DNA of 64,000 nucleotides, taken from assembly GCA_947307225.1 (NCBI GenBank), contig CAMZIL010000001.1, positions 124,001 to 188,000 of the forward strand, read 5' to 3'. A model generated the notes under the pieces. That model was not told the origin of the DNA, did no database searches, and saw only the letters and a list, made by a program, of their open reading frames with translations. The DNA comes from an uncultured Candidatus Saccharibacteria bacterium (GTDB lineage: Bacteria > Patescibacteriota > Saccharimonadia > Saccharimonadales > Saccharimonadaceae). Below, in pieces: positions 23,228 to 32,098 of the stretch. Positions within the stretch are counted from its first letter, which is position 1. Every line of letters begins with the position of its first letter. The translations under genes were made by a program, and so were the position numbers.

Positions 23228-25120
23228 TTATTTATCGACTACTTCGCCTTCGACTGCGCCGTCATCATCTTTCTTGTCATCAGATTTTGCAGCGTCGTCC
23301 TTCTTGTCTTCAGAAGCAGCCTGGTACATCTTTGCGCCGATTGGCATGATCTTGTCGTTAAGTTCCTTGGTTGCAGCTTCGAGCGCGTCCTTGTCGTCTG
23401 CGTTCTTTTCGAGCTTTTCCTTAGCGTCCTTAACAGCATTCTTGATAGTCTCTTTGTCCTCGTCGGAGATCTTGTCCTTGTATTCATCTGGCATCTTTTC
23501 TGCCTGATAAATCGTGTTCTCAAGAATGTTCTTGGCTTCGATAGCCTCTTTCTTCTTCTTGTCTTCTTCGGCATGAGCCTCGGCATCGCGCTGAGCTTTT
23601 TCAATATCTTCCTTGCTCATGTTGCCGGAGTTCTGAATGGTAATGCTCTGCTCTTTGCCGGTGCCTTTATCCTTCGCGGTAACGTTCAAGATACCGTTTG
23701 CATCAAGGTTGAAGGTGACCTCAATTTGAGGGATGCCGCGTGGAGCCGGCGCAATACCGTCGAGAATGAAGCGACCGAGAGACTTGTTGTCTGCAGCCAT
23801 CTCGCGTTCGCCCTGGAGGACGTGGATCTCGACCTGTGGCTGATTATCTGCAGCGGTCGAGAAGACCTGAGATTTGCTGGTTGGAATAGTAGTGTTGCGA
23901 TCAATAAGTGGAGTGCGAACGCCGCCCATAGTCTCGATACCGAGGGTAAGTGGGGTGACATCGAGGAGGAGAACATCTTTAACGTCGCCGGCAAGAACGC
24001 CGCCCTGGATTGCAGCACCAACTGCGACAACCTCGTCTGGGTTAACGCCCTGCATTGGGTCTTTACCGAAGAATTTCTTTACACGTTCGACAACAGCCGG
24101 CATACGGGTCATACCACCGACCATAACAACCTCTGCGATATCGCTTGGCTGGAGATTGGCGTCTTTCAAAGCACGCTCAACTGGGCCATCGAGCTGAGCA
24201 AGCAATGGCTCGACAAGCTCTTCGAGCTTTGCGCGGGTGAGCGTGAGCTCAAGATGCTTTGGACCATCTGCGTCAGCGGTAATATATGGAAGGTTAATTT
24301 CGACTTCCGTTGCGGAGCTAAGCTCTTTCTTAGCCTTCTCTGCTTCGTCTTTGACGCGCTGCATAGCGGCAGCATCATTGCGAAGATCAATGCCAGTATC
24401 GCTCTTGAAGGAGTCAAGGATATAATCGACAATCTTGTTATCGAAATCTTCACCGCCAAGGTGAGTATCGCCGTTCGTGGACTTTACTTCAAAGACGCCG
24501 TCACCAAGTTCGAGAACGGAAACATCGAAGGTACCACCACCAAGGTCGAAGACAACGATCTTTTGGTCTTCGTTCTTTTCGAGACCGTAAGCCAAAGCAG
24601 CTGCGGTAGGCTCGTTAATAATACGGCGAACTTCGAGACCAGCAATTTTACCGGCATCCTTAGTTGCCTGGCGCTGAGAATCGTCAAAGTAGGCAGGGAC
24701 AGTAATAATTGCTTCAGTAACTTTCTCGCCAAGGAAGGCCTCTGCATCGGCCTTGATCTTGGAAAGGATCATTGCGGAAACTTCTTCTGGCGTATATTCT
24801 TTACCGCCAAATTCGACTGCGACGCCATCGCCCTTCTTTACGATCTTGTATGGAGCGTTCTTTTTATCGTTCTCTACTTCCTTATCGCTAAACTTGCGAC
24901 CGATAAGGCGCTTGATGCCATAGATGGTGTTTTCCGGGTTAGTGACGCGCTGACGCTGTGCAACCTTGCCGACGAGGCGGTCGCCCTTCTTGGTAATAGC
25001 AACGACGGAAGGCGTAGTGCGATCACCTTCGCTGTTAGTAATAACCTCTGGCTTACCAGCGACCATGTAGGCAAATGCCGAGTTGGTCGTACCAAGGTCA
25101 ATACCGATAATTTTGCTCAT
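23228..25120 (-). CDS. dnaK: Chaperone DnaK (Hsp70)
   Basis: A 630-residue cytoplasmic Hsp70 that folds proteins in an ATP cycle with DnaJ and GrpE (neither is in this window). The N-terminus [13 protein letters not shown], the phosphate-2 loop [28 protein letters not shown] and the linker [18 protein letters not shown] are all present. The substrate domain, lid and an acidic Lys/Asp-rich tail ending EGEVVDK complete a normal-length protein. AAGGAGG precedes the ATG at 25120. Transcription comes from a TTGACA/TACAAT promoter covered by one of two CIRCE operators, so HrcA heat-shock control is expected. Confidence 0.98.
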   Translation of the reverse strand: MSKIIGIDLGTTNSAFAYMVAGKPEVITNSEGDRTTPSVVAITKKGDRLVGKVAQRQRVTNPENTIYGIKRLIGRKFSDKEVENDKKNAPYKIVKKGDGVAVEFGGKEYTPEEVSAMILSKIKADAEAFLGEKVTEAIITVPAYFDDSQRQATKDAGKIAGLEVRRIINEPTAAALAYGLEKNEDQKIVVFDLGGGTFDVSVLELGDGVFEVKSTNGDTHLGGEDFDNKIVDYILDSFKSDTGIDLRNDAAAMQRVKDEAEKAKKELSSATEVEINLPYITADADGPKHLELTLTRAKLEELVEPLLAQLDGPVERALKDANLQPSDIAEVVMVGGMTRMPAVVERVKKFFGKDPMQGVNPDEVVAVGAAIQGGVLAGDVKDVLLLDVTPLTLGIETMGGVRTPLIDRNTTIPTSKSQVFSTAADNQPQVEIHVLQGEREMAADNKSLGRFILDGIAPAPRGIPQIEVTFNLDANGILNVTAKDKGTGKEQSITIQNSGNMSKEDIEKAQRDAEAHAEEDKKKKEAIEAKNILENTIYQAEKMPDEYKDKISDEDKETIKNAVKDAKEKLEKNADDKDALEAATKELNDKIMPIGAKMYQAASEDKKDDAAKSDDKKDDDGAVEGEVVDK

Positions 25121-25160
25121 TGATTTTTCCTCCTTTTTCGTAGAAAAATACTTATTTCGT

Positions 25161-25187
25161 TTAGCACTTTCGGTGGCTCAGTGCTAA
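25161..25187. promoter_or_regulatory. CIRCE operator (proximal)
   Basis: TTAGCACTT (25161-25169), 9-bp spacer, CAGTGCTAA (25179-25187). One mismatch to the HrcA consensus inverted repeat; lies in the dnaK leader. Confidence 0.85.
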
Positions 25188-25198
25188 TTCTTAAGTCA

Positions 25199-25227
25199 AT
25201 TGTAGTCTATTAGCACTCTACTGTCAA
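25199..25227 (-). promoter_or_regulatory. dnaK promoter
   Basis: Minus strand TTGACA (25227-25222), 17-bp spacer, TACAAT (25204-25199). The -35 lies within the spacer of the distal CIRCE element. Confidence 0.8.
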
Positions 25228-25236
25228 GAGTGCTAA
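25210..25236. promoter_or_regulatory. CIRCE operator (distal, perfect)
   Basis: TTAGCACTC (25210-25218), 9-bp spacer, GAGTGCTAA (25228-25236): an exact match to the HrcA-binding consensus. Confidence 0.95.
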
Positions 25237-25259
25237 TACAGGGGTCAGAACGAGATTTT

Positions 25260-25847
25260 TTACTGTTTTTCTAGCTCGCGGACGAAGCCAGGGTGAGTAA
25301 ACAAAATGCTTCCGATGATCGAGCCGACCGTAGCAGCGAGCAAGTCAAACATTGTATCGTCAACACCGACCGAGACGAGCTGTTGCATATTTTGGCCGAG
25401 GAATTTATCGCATGCGAATTCAAAGAATTCCCAAGCAACAGCGATAAGGGTGCTTACGCCGAGGATTACGATAACGCGGAAAGCAGTTGGGGTCTTTTTC
25501 GCCTTGAAGTAAACGATTGCCGCGTAGCCGACGATGGTCGAAAGTACGCCTGAGCCAAAGTGGACGACCTTATCAAAATACGGAACGTTTTTATACATGT
25601 CGCAGCAAATGCCCATATCGAGGGCGACGAAAAGGAAAATGTAATAAAGAAGCTGGACGCGGAATGGCATTTTGAACTTAAAAATGCGCTCAATCACGAT
25701 TGGAATAAACGGCAAAGCGAAACCAGCGATGACGCCGCCCCACTTGTTATAGTCCGGATCGATTAAAATCCAGACAAGAAATAGGATTGCTAGAATAATA
25801 AAACAAGCTCGAATCGCCCATAATAAGGCTCGCCTTAGATTTTTCAT
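25260..25847 (-). CDS. Multi-pass membrane protein (YjdF/DUF2238-like)
   Basis: A 195-residue protein with about five or six helices. It carries YFDKVVHFGSGVLSTIVG, AWEFFEFACD and DTMFDLLAATVGSIIG, patterns of the YjdF/DUF2238 membrane family, whose function is not established. ATG at 25847 is 6 nt from a minus-strand TATAAT. The start is divergent from murB across only 22 bp. Confidence 0.7.
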   Translation of the reverse strand: MKNLRRALLWAIRACFIILAILFLVWILIDPDYNKWGGVIAGFALPFIPIVIERIFKFKMPFRVQLLYYIFLFVALDMGICCDMYKNVPYFDKVVHFGSGVLSTIVGYAAIVYFKAKKTPTAFRVIVILGVSTLIAVAWEFFEFACDKFLGQNMQQLVSVGVDDTMFDLLAATVGSIIGSILFTHPGFVRELEKQ

Positions 25848-25853
25848 ACAATT

Positions 25854-25863
25854 ATTATATAAT
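25854..25863. promoter_or_regulatory. Overlapping divergent -10 boxes
   Basis: Minus TATAAT (25859-25854) and plus TATAAT (25858-25863) share two base pairs. Each is 6 nt from its start codon (25847 and 25870). Confidence 0.65.
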
Positions 25864-25869
25864 ATAAAG

Positions 25870-26886
25870 ATGAAGATTCGCGAAAATGTAAACATCTCTA
25901 CCCTAACTACTATGCGCCTTGGTGGTGCAGCGCGCTATGTGATCGAAGTTGAGACCGAGGACGATGTTCCAGAGGCCTATACTTTCGCTTCTGAGAGGCG
26001 TTTGCCAGTATATGTGCTCGGCTGCGGCAGCAACATTATCGGGCGTGACAAAGGTTTTAATGGCGTTATCATCGTCAATAAAATCATGGGGATGGGCATT
26101 TACAGCGAAGAAGAAGACGGCAGAATTGAGCTCTATGCCAACAGCGGCGAGCTGCTCGATGATTTCGTGAAGTACTCTACCGATCTTGGCTTTTCTGGCA
26201 TCGAAGCACTCAGTGCCGTACCGGGCACAGTCGGTGCTGCGCCAGTTCAGAACGTTGGCGCCTATGGCCAGGATATTTCTCAGACGATTATTTCTGTCCG
26301 AGCTTACGATGTTTTGCTCGAAGAGTTTGTCGAGATTCTAAAGACTGACATGGAGCTGAGCTATCGCCACAGCATCTTTAACAGCGGCAAGACCGTCGGT
26401 CGTTACTTTATTACGAAGGTTGTGGTTGGGCTCCGCCGTGGCGAGCTAAAACCGCCATTTTATAACAGCTTACAGCGCTATTTGGACGAAAATGACATCC
26501 ACGAGTATTCGCCGGATACGATTCGCAAGGCCGTACGCGCCGTACGCGAATCCAAGTTGCCAGATCCAGCCGAAATTGCCAGTAGCGGTAGCTTCTTTAA
26601 GAACGTTTATCTGACAACTGATGAGGAAATCAAAGCAGCTGAAGCAAAAGGCATTCCGGTTTGGGATGGCGGCAAGATTCCTGCTGGTTGGCTAATCGAA
26701 AACGCAGGGCTCAAAGGTATGGTCTTCCATGGCATGCGCGTTTGCGACAAGGCTTCCCTAGTATTGATCAACGAAAGCGCCCGCGATTATGCCGATTTGG
26801 ACGCTGCGCGCAAAGAGATTATCGAACGCGTACGCGAGAAGTTTGGCTATACGCTCGAGCAAGAACCAATGGAGTTAGGTGAATGA
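25870..26886 (+). CDS. murB: UDP-N-acetylenolpyruvoylglucosamine reductase MurB
   Basis: A 338-residue FAD enzyme that reduces UDP-GlcNAc-enolpyruvate to UDP-MurNAc in peptidoglycan synthesis. The FAD-binding half is visible (MRLGGAARYV, VLGCGSNII, EALSAVPGTVGAAPVQNVGAYG), as are the substrate Arg in YRHSIF and the proton-donor serine region GSFFKN. The C-terminal acidic catalytic region (LINESARDY) follows. Length is normal. It is transcribed leaderless and coupled to folD by an ATGA overlap. Its presence supports an intact cell-wall pathway despite the reduced genome. Confidence 0.95.
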   Translation: MKIRENVNISTLTTMRLGGAARYVIEVETEDDVPEAYTFASERRLPVYVLGCGSNIIGRDKGFNGVIIVNKIMGMGIYSEEEDGRIELYANSGELLDDFVKYSTDLGFSGIEALSAVPGTVGAAPVQNVGAYGQDISQTIISVRAYDVLLEEFVEILKTDMELSYRHSIFNSGKTVGRYFITKVVVGLRRGELKPPFYNSLQRYLDENDIHEYSPDTIRKAVRAVRESKLPDPAEIASSGSFFKNVYLTTDEEIKAAEAKGIPVWDGGKIPAGWLIENAGLKGMVFHGMRVCDKASLVLINESARDYADLDAARKEIIERVREKFGYTLEQEPMELGE

Positions 26887-27659
26887 GAGAATTAAACGGC
26901 CGCGAGCTAGCTGGCTACATCAAAGAACGCCAGGCGCGCCAAGTGCGCCAGCTTCGTGCTGTCAAAAAATTCCCAAAACTCGTGATTTTTTATGATAACG
27001 ATAGCCCTGTCATCGCAAAATATATGTCTCTCAAGGAGCAGTACGGCGAAGACATCCATATCGATGTCGAAGTGCATCGGCTAGAGGCCGATACGGCTGC
27101 TGATGCCGTGCGCGCTGCCGCTGAGGACAAGAGCGTTTCCGGTATTATTATTCAGCTACCGCTCACGCAGTGCGATGAAGCGATTCTGCAATTGATTCCG
27201 AACGAAAAGGATGTCGATGGCTTGCGCGGCGAACGCGATACGGCGACAGCAATGGCTATCCATTGGCTTCTAACCGGCTACGGAATCGATTTACCTTCCC
27301 TAAAACTCGCAGTAGTTGGGCGCGGTAAATTAGTCGGCGCTCCCCTGCTAAAGATGTGGCAAGAGAGTGGCTATAATGTCGAGATGTTCCACCGCGGCGA
27401 CGACCTGAAGCGCCTCGCTGAGTTCGACGTAATAGTTACAGCGACTGGCCAGCCTGGCTTAATTACTTCCGAAATGATCAAGCCTGGCGCTGTTGTAGTC
27501 GATGCCGGAACGGCGAGCGAAAAAGGCGTGATTCTTGGCGATATCGCCGAAGAAGTGCGCACTGAGCGCGACGACTTAACGATTACGCCAAAGATCGGCG
27601 GCGTCGGACCACTGACCGTGGCAATGCTGTTCGAAAATGTAATTAGAGCAACAAAATAA
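26883..27659 (+). CDS. folD: Bifunctional methylenetetrahydrofolate dehydrogenase/cyclohydrolase FolD
   Basis: A 258-residue enzyme that interconverts methylene-, methenyl- and formyl-tetrahydrofolate. The YMSLK segment (47-51) supplies the catalytic Lys, followed by GIIIQLPL, KDVDGLR, the NAD(P)-binding AVVGRGKLVGAPL, TATGQPGLI and PKIGGVGPLTVAML. It is slightly shorter than typical FolD (about 285 residues). It overlaps murB by 4 bp and ends at a strong bidirectional terminator. Confidence 0.93.
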   Translation: MRELNGRELAGYIKERQARQVRQLRAVKKFPKLVIFYDNDSPVIAKYMSLKEQYGEDIHIDVEVHRLEADTAADAVRAAAEDKSVSGIIIQLPLTQCDEAILQLIPNEKDVDGLRGERDTATAMAIHWLLTGYGIDLPSLKLAVVGRGKLVGAPLLKMWQESGYNVEMFHRGDDLKRLAEFDVIVTATGQPGLITSEMIKPGAVVVDAGTASEKGVILGDIAEEVRTERDDLTITPKIGGVGPLTVAMLFENVIRATK

Positions 27660-27683
27660 CCCCTCGAGCGGGGGTTATTTTTT
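27655..27683. terminator. Bidirectional terminator between folD and the VirB6-like gene
   Basis: AATAACCCC (27655-27663) pairs with GGGGTTATT (27671-27679) and runs into TTTTTT; A-rich on the other side. Confidence 0.8.
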
Positions 27684-27692
27684 ATGTCTTTA

Positions 27693-30600
27693 TTATGGAG
27701 TTCCGCTGCCCGTATTAGAGCCTGCGTTAGAACTTGTGCCGGATCCGGCGCTTGGGCTCGGAGCTGGGGCTGGGTTCGGCGCTGGAGTAGGACTTGGGCC
27801 CGTTCCGCTAGTCCCAGTGTTACTGCCCGTGCCCGCGGCAGACCCGCCTGGACGCTGAGCGATTGGCACATATCCTCTAACCATTGCCTCGAGATCAGCA
27901 CGACGGCCCTGTTTCATGTTGGCAGCCGTATCGCTATTGAGGGCTGAGTATGCCGCTTCGCGCATATTGTCGTCGACACCTTGAAGTTGGAGCCTTGCGA
28001 ACGCGCCGTCATCCATGTTGGCCATCTGGCTCGCCTTAAGGTTTTTAGTCACGATCGAATTCGACATAACGATAGCAGAACCATTTTGCCCTTCGGCTGC
28101 ATAGTCGAAAACTGAACGGTTGTTTTCCTTGAAGTCAGAGGCATAGTTGTCCATAATATTCTGCGAGTATGCAATCCTGGATTCCTTCGGCACACCACCC
28201 TGGCCAGTCTTGCTCGTCTCCGCGTCAACCATTGCCTGTCTAATAGCTTCACGCCCTTTATCGCCCTGTGCTACGAGAATGTTTTGATATGCCTTAATGG
28301 CATTTGTGTCGCCAGACTCGATTGCCTCAGTAAGTCCTTTCTGAAGGCTATCCGTATCGTGCGCATCGACTTTCTGACCGTTTTTGAGCGTCTTTCTACC
28401 CATAATGATTGATGCCTCGAGGTCTTTGACTTTTTGCTTATCGTCAGCAGACTGGATTGAGTCATACGCGTTTTGCATGCGCTGGAGCCCCTGCTCGCCC
28501 GTGTATCCGTCCGTATTTTGGGTGCCGTAATCTTTAATAGCCTCTGCGCGAAGAGCGTTTAGACGACGTTTGCGACCAGCGGAGCCAGGAAGCTTGCTTC
28601 CAACCTTGCTATTTTGGAGTTTTTCCTGCAATTTCCCTCTTGACGTAAGCTCAACCTGGCCGTTTTTACCGATTTTGACACCGGCCTTAGCCATTTGGCT
28701 ACGCCTCTCGAGATCATGCGCCATACGACTATTGCCAACACGGCCGCGAGCGCGGTTACCAATGCCGCGAGAAACGCTATTAATCATGCCGGAGACGGAC
28801 GACATAGATTTCTTTAGGACGCTAGGTATAAAGAAGATTGGCGCTATGCTCATGACGGCCGCAGCGAGTGCCATCGAGAATGGGACATTCGATTCGCCGG
28901 CCACCCCGATCATAATACGGGCGACAGCTTGGCCGCCAAAGATCATGAAACTACAAATTGGGAACGCCAGCAACGTAGCCTTGAACGCCGTAAGCCACCG
29001 ATTAAACAGTTGCTTCGTATTTGGCAGCATATACGTCAGGAACGCCAGCGGCGACAAGATGACGAGTATGACGGCCAGGGCTTTTCTGACTGCAAGCAAT
29101 ATGAAGAGCGTGATAATTGCAACGATGATCGTGATGATGCCAAGGAAAATCGGGATTAAGATTGCCGAACCGCCAGCAAGGACAGCACCAGCGACAAGCA
29201 CGCCAACGAGAACGACGAGAATCGTCGTTGCCGTATAGACGTTCTTTGCGCCGCCACCACCTTCAGCGACCGAGATATAGTCGAAATTAACCTTACCGAC
29301 ATTAGCAAAGATGCCCTCAACACCTACGCCGATAATATTCGCCACGTCTATCGCGAGCTGACAGATGAAGTACGAACAGTTAATCAACACTGCCGCAACG
29401 ATAAGCTTTGGCAGAATTTTCTTGATCCCGTAGTTGTCGATACCGAAGCCCGTCAACTGCGAGAATATCACCACAAGGAATATGATAACGAAGGCAATGT
29501 TTGCGTAATTCTGGAACTGTTGCCAGGTATGATATACCGATTTGTTTCTATCGTTAAAGAGACCTGAATCGAGAGCAAGATATGGAGTAACATGCTTCTC
29601 ATAGAAGCCCGCCACGAAGTCTGCGCCCTGCTCAATGATTGGACAAAGAATCCAACCGAGCGAGCCGGCACTCGTATAGCAGTTCGGCTTCGATTCGCCT
29701 TCGTCTTGCCAGCCGTCGCCTTGCGGAGCTTCTTGCCGTGCCCCCTCAAAATCACCAATATCCGCACACTTCCAGCCGTCGGTCTCATTGCCCACAACAA
29801 ATTGACCAATGTCATAGTCGGTAGTATTAGCAACGGCGGCCTCGTAAGCGGCGACAGTTTCTGCATTTAGCTCGTTACCGGATTCCTCAACTTCCTTTTT
29901 CCGTTTATCAATGCTGTTCCTACACTCGCGGTTCAAAGTAGCAATCAAACGGTTGCGATATTCCCCATACATATCTGAGTCATTCATACGACTAATCATC
30001 GTCTTACATGAGCCAGAATACTTGTTTTTTACGAATTCATTTTTAAAAGTTGAGTTGGAGTTAAACTTCTTATAGACAACTTTGCCTGCCTGGTCACCAT
30101 CCTGCGTGATGTCCGTCATGACCATATCCATATTGTCAGGTTTTTTATCGTAGATCTCTGACACGCCGCCACATTTGATTTCTACCTCCGTACGGTAAAG
30201 ATAATAACCGACCATTTCGTAGTAGACCCACGTTTCATTATAGCGATGCTCCCAGTGGTGCTCTTCGGCATATTTATTGAAGATCTTCTCAAGATAGTTA
30301 TCCCAAGCGACATTGCCGAAATCGCCCCAATCACCCATCTCGCCTGATTTGGGGACTTCTTTTGGTTTGCGCCTAGAGTAGCGTGAAGCACCATCACCCT
30401 GGGACGGGTTGCCATTACGCGTGTAATCGCCGCTCGAACTTCCGCACGCATAACCTTCCTTGTTCTTCGCAATACCGCCACCGTCGCCTTCGCAGTAGAT
30501 ATCGCGTGGGTCCATTTCCAGTAACTCCGCCATAATTTCTACAGGACCGCCATGGCTACCGCCAGCCTGCGAGCAGGCAATGAGGCCGTTGCCAAATTCA

Positions 30601-30929
30601 CCAGTCAACTGTTTCTCGTACCAATAACCAGTAGGTATGTCTAGGTCGCCATACGTGCGGTCAAACCAGACCTTGTTATTAATGACGTTCTTCCATGGCT
30701 CGCCGCGGTTGACGCCGCCAGCGACACATTCAGACAAAACGTACATCGCTAGCTGAGCATGAGCCTCATCTCTTAAAATATCCTGGACACTACCGATGCT
30801 ATCAGCTGGCGGGATATAACTATGCATGTCCTTGTCGGCAAAAGCAGTCATCGGCAATTCTGCAACAACAAAAGTTGCGACGAGAACTAGCAAAATTTTC
30901 TTACTAAGTTTCTTGAGCTTTTTTATCAT
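27693..30929 (-). CDS. VirB6/TrbL-like polytopic membrane protein with large ectodomain
   Basis: A 1078-residue protein. A signal peptide (about 1-31) is followed by a Cys-containing exported domain (32-470), a hydrophobic bundle of about six helices (474-703; segments such as YANIAFVIIFLVVIFSQ and ILPKLIVAAVLINCSYFI) and a 375-residue cytoplasmic tail. The tail is mostly helical and ends in a Pro/Ser/Gly/Thr-rich stretch. The helix bundle resembles TrbL/VirB6 proteins of type IV secretion systems. GGAGG before the ATG at 30929 fixes the start, and the ATGA overlap couples it to the upstream membrane protein. No VirB4, VirD4 or relaxase gene is in the window. It may belong to a secretion or contact apparatus whose other parts lie elsewhere. 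Confidence 0.75.
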   Translation of the reverse strand: MIKKLKKLSKKILLVLVATFVVAELPMTAFADKDMHSYIPPADSIGSVQDILRDEAHAQLAMYVLSECVAGGVNRGEPWKNVINNKVWFDRTYGDLDIPTGYWYEKQLTGEFGNGLIACSQAGGSHGGPVEIMAELLEMDPRDIYCEGDGGGIAKNKEGYACGSSSGDYTRNGNPSQGDGASRYSRRKPKEVPKSGEMGDWGDFGNVAWDNYLEKIFNKYAEEHHWEHRYNETWVYYEMVGYYLYRTEVEIKCGGVSEIYDKKPDNMDMVMTDITQDGDQAGKVVYKKFNSNSTFKNEFVKNKYSGSCKTMISRMNDSDMYGEYRNRLIATLNRECRNSIDKRKKEVEESGNELNAETVAAYEAAVANTTDYDIGQFVVGNETDGWKCADIGDFEGARQEAPQGDGWQDEGESKPNCYTSAGSLGWILCPIIEQGADFVAGFYEKHVTPYLALDSGLFNDRNKSVYHTWQQFQNYANIAFVIIFLVVIFSQLTGFGIDNYGIKKILPKLIVAAVLINCSYFICQLAIDVANIIGVGVEGIFANVGKVNFDYISVAEGGGGAKNVYTATTILVVLVGVLVAGAVLAGGSAILIPIFLGIITIIVAIITLFILLAVRKALAVILVILSPLAFLTYMLPNTKQLFNRWLTAFKATLLAFPICSFMIFGGQAVARIMIGVAGESNVPFSMALAAAVMSIAPIFFIPSVLKKSMSSVSGMINSVSRGIGNRARGRVGNSRMAHDLERRSQMAKAGVKIGKNGQVELTSRGKLQEKLQNSKVGSKLPGSAGRKRRLNALRAEAIKDYGTQNTDGYTGEQGLQRMQNAYDSIQSADDKQKVKDLEASIIMGRKTLKNGQKVDAHDTDSLQKGLTEAIESGDTNAIKAYQNILVAQGDKGREAIRQAMVDAETSKTGQGGVPKESRIAYSQNIMDNYASDFKENNRSVFDYAAEGQNGSAIVMSNSIVTKNLKASQMANMDDGAFARLQLQGVDDNMREAAYSALNSDTAANMKQGRRADLEAMVRGYVPIAQRPGGSAAGTGSNTGTSGTGPSPTPAPNPAPAPSPSAGSGTSSNAGSNTGSGTP

Positions 30930-32077
30930 TTTTCCTCCAGCCAAAGCTCTCCGAGATATGCCATCACATCCATTAGATCGTCGCTAATAGCCTTGTCCTG
31001 CGCGCCTTCTTCATTTAGGCTGCCAACCAAGATTTTTTTCAGCTTTACGCCATCCATTCCAATATTCTCCTCATATTCATTCAGTTCTTGCGCAATTTCT
31101 TTGCAGAGAGGAGAATATACCGCACCTTCCGATTCGTCGTTGCATTTATTTGCCTCGTAACGATTTTTAATAAAATCATTATAGCCATTCACGGCCTCTA
31201 TGTATTTCTTTGCTTCTTCCCTAGAAGTCGAATCGCTAATATCATTCAGCCTCTCGAGGCCTCCAGCTTTGGCCGAAAAGACAATTTTGTATTTTTCAAT
31301 TATTTCTCTGTAGACGGGGAGGTTATCCTTCATGTTTTTTGCAACTTTCTCGACTTTGGCGGCGCGCCCTAATTCATCGACGCCTTCGACCTTCTTATAC
31401 CCCGTTAACGCCGAAGAGACTTTGGAATACGCCTCGTACCCGTCAAGCATCTTCTGGTAATATTCCACATCAAAGAGAATGTCGTCATTTTTTCTCTCTC
31501 CAAGTATTTCCATCATTTCATCATCAAAGTTGCTTGCAGTGAGAGCATCGTCTCTAGTCAACAATTGCTTTGCCTTTTCGGCAGTCAGAGTCGTCGCATT
31601 GTCTACTATTGCATTATAGATGAAGAAACCAGCGATACCGCCACCTATGAGCAGTACAATAATGAGCGCAATGATCAGAGGCTTTTTGCGGCTGCGAGGC
31701 TGATCGTAGTTCAGCACAATATCGCTTGCGGCCTGATTAAAAAATTCTGGAGCGCCCTCAAAAGAGGCCGGCTGTTGTTGCGGTGCACCATGATAGCGTC
31801 GCGACCTTAGACCGGTACGAGAATAAGAATTAGGAGCAGCGTTTACCGGTTCGCCGGAGCTCACCGCAGCTGGAGCGTCATTCTCTGGCATAGCGGCAGC
31901 AGCAGCGGCCACCTTGCCAGGATCAGTGCCCGCCATCGCAGCAACGTCAGTGCTTATAACGGCTTCGCGAACTGGTTCTATATCTGGCCCAAAAAGAGTC
32001 GAATTATTTTCAGGGGTGATATTAGGGGACGAAAAAGGCTGGTTTTGCGGCATGCCAGAATTCTCACCCTCATTCAT
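30926..32077 (-). CDS. Single-pass membrane protein, partner of the VirB6-like protein
   Basis: A 383-residue protein with a disordered N-terminal half (1-130, rich in Pro, Ala, Asn and Gln), a basic patch (RSRKK), one membrane helix (133-154) and a mostly helical, charged external domain (about 160-383). No family is recognised. The stop overlaps the VirB6-like start (ATGA), so the two are made together. It starts 6 nt after a TAAAAT box. Function unknown; an accessory of the same membrane apparatus is the simplest reading. Confidence 0.65.
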   Translation of the reverse strand: MNEGENSGMPQNQPFSSPNITPENNSTLFGPDIEPVREAVISTDVAAMAGTDPGKVAAAAAAMPENDAPAAVSSGEPVNAAPNSYSRTGLRSRRYHGAPQQQPASFEGAPEFFNQAASDIVLNYDQPRSRKKPLIIALIIVLLIGGGIAGFFIYNAIVDNATTLTAEKAKQLLTRDDALTASNFDDEMMEILGERKNDDILFDVEYYQKMLDGYEAYSKVSSALTGYKKVEGVDELGRAAKVEKVAKNMKDNLPVYREIIEKYKIVFSAKAGGLERLNDISDSTSREEAKKYIEAVNGYNDFIKNRYEANKCNDESEGAVYSPLCKEIAQELNEYEENIGMDGVKLKKILVGSLNEEGAQDKAISDDLMDVMAYLGELWLEEK

Positions 32078-32083
32078 AGTTTT

Positions 32084-32089
32084 ATTTTA
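32084..32089 (-). promoter_or_regulatory. -10 box (TAAAAT), leaderless
   Basis: Minus-strand TATGC-TAAAAT ends 6 nt before the ATG at 32077. A TTGACA at 32109-32104 overlaps the end of the phosphoketolase gene, with a short 14-bp spacer. Confidence 0.5.
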
Positions 32090-32098
32090 GCATAAACA

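Noticed and set aside
23573-25123. Long open frame on the plus strand opposite dnaK
   Set aside because: It is the antisense shadow of dnaK codon bias, has no protein family pattern, and dnaK is certain.
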